64,000 bases of DNA from NCBI GenBank assembly GCA_003864495.1, contig ML133499.1:1364001-1428000 (forward strand), given 5' to 3'. Origin of the DNA: Nemopilema nomurai (Eukaryota > Cnidaria > Scyphozoa > Rhizostomeae > Rhizostomatidae). The notes under the pieces are model-generated. The model made no database searches and was not told the DNA's origin. It saw only the letters and a list, made by a program, of their open reading frames with translations. The position numbers and the translations under genes were made by a program. Of the stretch, positions 61,401 to 64,000 are shown piece by piece (the stretch's first letter is position 1; each line of letters starts with the position of its first letter).

Positions 61401-63472
61401 GTCATGTTATTACAAACTTTAATGGCATCAAAATTTTTGCCACAGTCTGGAGGATTGGAGTTACCTGAGCCACTGGATAGCATGTTGACTGTTGTCAAAG
61501 GGCAAAGGTGGAAGGACATTCGCAGCATAATGAGCCCCGGGTTTACATCTGGAAAACTAAAGAGCATGATGCACATTATGAACCAGGCCGGGGATACGCT
61601 TGTGAAGAAGATAGTAGAGGCAGCTGACAGCAAAGAAATAGTGGATATTCACAGGTAGGTGTTTGTATATTTACATTGCTTGGATAAGAGTTAGGCCTAT
61701 ATGCTTAGTCTAATATGCTTCTATCTATCTTTAACTATGTTAATCTTGACTTTGTTCATCTTCAACTTTAATTGCTATTTTCAAGCTTAAAATCTCTCCA
61801 TCGTTAAATTTTGTTTTTGTTGAAAATTGTTAATCTTAAAACTGCTAATCTTTAAATTAGTTTTTCATACAATTTATCAATCTTTAATCTTGGGATTGAT
61901 TAACCTTGAAACTTGTTAATCTTTAAATTAGTTTTTCATACAATTTATCAATCTTTAATCTCGGGATTGATTAACCTTGAAACTTGTTAATCTTTAAATT
62001 AGTTTTTCATACAATTTATCAATCTTTAATCTCGGGATTGATTAACCTTGAAACTTGTTAATCTTTAAATTAGTTTTTCATACAATTTATCAATCTTTAA
62101 TCTCGGGATTGATTACCCTTGAAACTTGTTAATCTTTAAATTAGTTTTTCATAAAATTTATCAATCTTTAATCTTGGGATTGATTAACCTTGAAACTTGT
62201 TAATCTTTAAATTAGTTTTTCATACAATTTATCAATCTTTAATCTCGGGATTGATTACCCTTGAAACTTGTTAATCTTTAAATTAGTTTTTCATAAAATT
62301 TATCAATCTTTAATCTTGGGATTGATTAACCGTGAAACTTGTTAATCTTGAGATTGATTTATCCCGTTGGATTGGCCTTGGCTTTGATCTATCTTGCTTC
62401 TTTGCTAGTATGGACAAACGTGATCTTTAGCTTGACAATAACTGGTATTTTATTTTGTTCTTGAAAGCGGTTGGTGTTATCAAACCCTGGACCAGATTGC
62501 CTAAATAGGCCTAATTCTAGCTGTGAGGCACTTTGGTGTCATATTCTGTAATTCGATTGGATTATGGGGTTTGCAGAATGTTGGTCTCTCAGCCAATCAA
62601 AGATTTGGAACCTAATCCTGGGGCTAGATTGCCTTTTTCATCATTAATAGTCTTTGCCAGTCAATGTTTGGACATATTGGCGAATGAAAGAAAATGACAA
62701 ATTAATAACAATCTTAACTGATTTACAACATGCCTTTTAGTTGGCAGCAATCTGTGACGATGGAAGTGATTTTGTCAGCAGCATTTGGAACACTTTCTGA
62801 ATCACAGACCAACCCGAACGACAAAGTGACGCAATATGCCAAAGATGCGATGAGCCCAAGGCCATGGGCAACCATTGCAATGATGGTACCTTTTATTGGC
62901 AAGAAACTGGCCAAGTCGCTCATAGTGAGCAGATATGGACTTAACTGGGGTCCAATGATTGACATAGCAAAAGCAATTCTGAAGCAAAGACGGGAAGGAG
63001 AAGGAGTTACGAGAAGCGTAAGTGATCTAGTCGTTTTGTTTCGAGACTGGCCGTTTCACTTCGAGGCTGGCCGTTTTAATTCGAGACAAACTGTTTCTCT
63101 TCGAGACTGGTCGTTTCACTTTGAGACTGGCCGTGTCTGTGGATATTACCTAAGTCATTATTTTGCATTCATCACAGGATTTGTTGCAAAATATGCTAGA
63201 TTCCCAGCACCCAGAGAAAAATGGTTACAAACTCTCAGATAATGAAGTGATCTCCGAATTGGTACTTTTTATGTTGGCTGGATATGACACGTCAAGCAAC
63301 ATCCTTGGCTTAACCTGTTACCAACTGGCATTGTGTCCAGAGATCCAAGACAAAGTCTACGAAGAAGTCACGCGTGTGTGTGAGTCAAAAGACACGGCCA
63401 CGTACGAGGAAATCAAAGAAATGGTCTACTTGGATGCGTGCATCTCAGAAACGCTGCGGCTGTATCCCCCAG
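58469..63472 (+). CDS. cytochrome P450, CYP3-clan (copy 4), 3' end outside the window
   Basis: Exons 1-4: 58469-58807, 61446-61654, 62741-63017, 63178-63472. Lengths are exactly those of copies 1 and 2 and the frame is open throughout. Membrane anchor, PGPTPWPLIGN, WKDIR, FTSGKLK, AGYDTSS and ETLR are present. Exon 5 with the haem cysteine is expected about 1 kb after exon 4, beyond 64000, so integrity cannot be judged fully. Intron 1 is 2638 bp against 338-518 bp in the other copies because of a minisatellite expansion. Intron 3 is the shortest of the four (160 bp). Confidence 0.93.
58826..61265. repeat. expanded 29-bp minisatellite, intron 1 of P450 copy 4 (about 84 units)
   Basis: The basic unit is close to AAGGCCCTTTTCCGGGCACT followed by AGTTGCATG. 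Variant units recur in fixed order (for example a TAGACGCCC unit, then GAACTCCC, then AGTAACATG near 58940, 59250, 59635, 59812, 60188 and 60590), showing a higher-order structure of several units. The array starts about 20 bp after the donor and ends about 180 bp before exon 2. Confidence 0.97.
61820..62350. repeat. 71-bp tandem repeat, intron 2 of P450 copy 4 (about 7 units)
   Basis: Successive GGGATTGATT words lie exactly 71 bp apart (61892, 61963, 62034). Units alternate between CTTGGGATT and CTCGGGATT variants. Confidence 0.95.
63028..63136. repeat. 20-bp minisatellite, intron 3 of P450 copy 4 (about 5 units)
   Basis: The same TTCGAGACTGGCCGTTTCAC family as in copies 2 and 3, here contracted. 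Confidence 0.9.
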
Positions 63473-64000
63473 GTAAGCCATTTGTCATCGTGTTGGTAGA
63501 GGTTCTGCATTTTAGAGACTACGCGTTCAAGGTTAAAGGCCGATGAGTAGGGAAGGCCATCATTGCAAAATTCTATGAGATTTATAGGGTGAGAGTGCAA
63601 CATGCCATTGGTTTTGTTTGAGAATTGCTGGGGGGGGGGAGGGGGGGATGGCTGTATGATTTTGGATCGAAAAAATATAAATAAATACTTCAAGTTGTAT
63701 ATCAAATTAACTAACAAAGCAATATCTCCCGCATATTATACTTCATGCTAGGTGACACTAGAAACATAAGAGTGCTTTGATTGAATGATTTTGCGGAAAT
63801 CAGAGATATCACCTGATATCTAATCGTCCGAAAAAAAGTTGAAAAAGAAGCAAATCAGAGCAAAAATTCTAGCTTTGTCCAGCCCGAAAATCATATATTT
63901 CCTCAGACAATCAGAGTGACTCAGTTTTGCCAAGAGAATTTTGCCTTCAAAATTCACCTAAAACATTTATTGGGGATTTTTCTCTCTAAAGTTCGTAATT
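63473..64000. other. start of intron 4 of P450 copy 4
   Basis: Closely matches intron 4 of copies 2 (from 44399) and 3 (from 54801), with an extra insertion of about 130 bp including a poly-G stretch (about 63629-63646). No coding sequence. Confidence 0.8.

Noticed and set aside
1..64000. CRISPR arrays, bacterial operons, tRNA or rRNA genes
   Set aside because: No repeat-spacer array was found: the regular repeats have no unique spacers. No cloverleaf or rRNA core sequence was recognised, and the architecture is eukaryotic.

Overview
This is an AT-rich eukaryotic window with a metazoan gene architecture: multi-exon genes with GT-AG introns, an intronless heat-inducible HSP70, a tandem cytochrome P450 family, decayed DNA transposons and many short tandem repeats. 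Nothing prokaryotic is visible. Gene content and style fit a marine invertebrate (a cnidarian or another non-vertebrate animal), but the sequence alone does not fix the taxon.

Layout. (1) 1-3.3 kb: no recognisable gene; an imperfect inverted-repeat element (1904-3217) carrying a 144-bp palindromic MITE with a TA target duplication. (2) 3.3-21.5 kb, + strand: a sugar-phosphate exchanger of the SLC37 family in 21 coding exons, including a 21-nt microexon. Only the first coding exon (about 20 residues) was not found. Its second large intron (3877-8496) contains a complete, intronless cytosolic HSP70 gene on the same strand with its own heat-shock elements and TATA box. (3) 21.6-32.7 kb: about 11 kb with no convincing gene, only repeats and motif clusters. 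(4) 32.7-64 kb, + strand: four tandem paralogues of a CYP3-clan cytochrome P450, all with the same five-coding-exon structure (339, 209, 277, 295 and 386 nt). Copies 1 and 2 are intact at 501 aa. Copy 3 has a 1-nt deletion in exon 4 and is probably a pseudogene. Copy 4 is intact through exon 4 and runs off the window. A decayed PIF/Harbinger transposase lies between copies 2 and 3.

The P450 cluster is the most interesting part. Copies 2-4 each carry minisatellites in introns 1, 2 and 3, with very different copy numbers; intron 1 of copy 4 holds about 2.4 kb of a 29-bp unit. Copy 1 lacks these three arrays and has divergent exons 1-2 and an unrelated intron 4, yet its exon 4 and late exon 5 are almost identical to the other copies at the nucleotide level. 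That points to gene conversion confined to the 3' half. Intergenic segments are also shared in a mosaic pattern, as expected from repeated unequal exchange.

Functional links between the SLC37, HSP70 and P450 genes are not implied by the sequence; only the HSP70/SLC37 nesting and the P450 tandem array are physical relationships. I did not find a previously undescribed system; the strongest leads are the P450 array dynamics and the nested stress gene.
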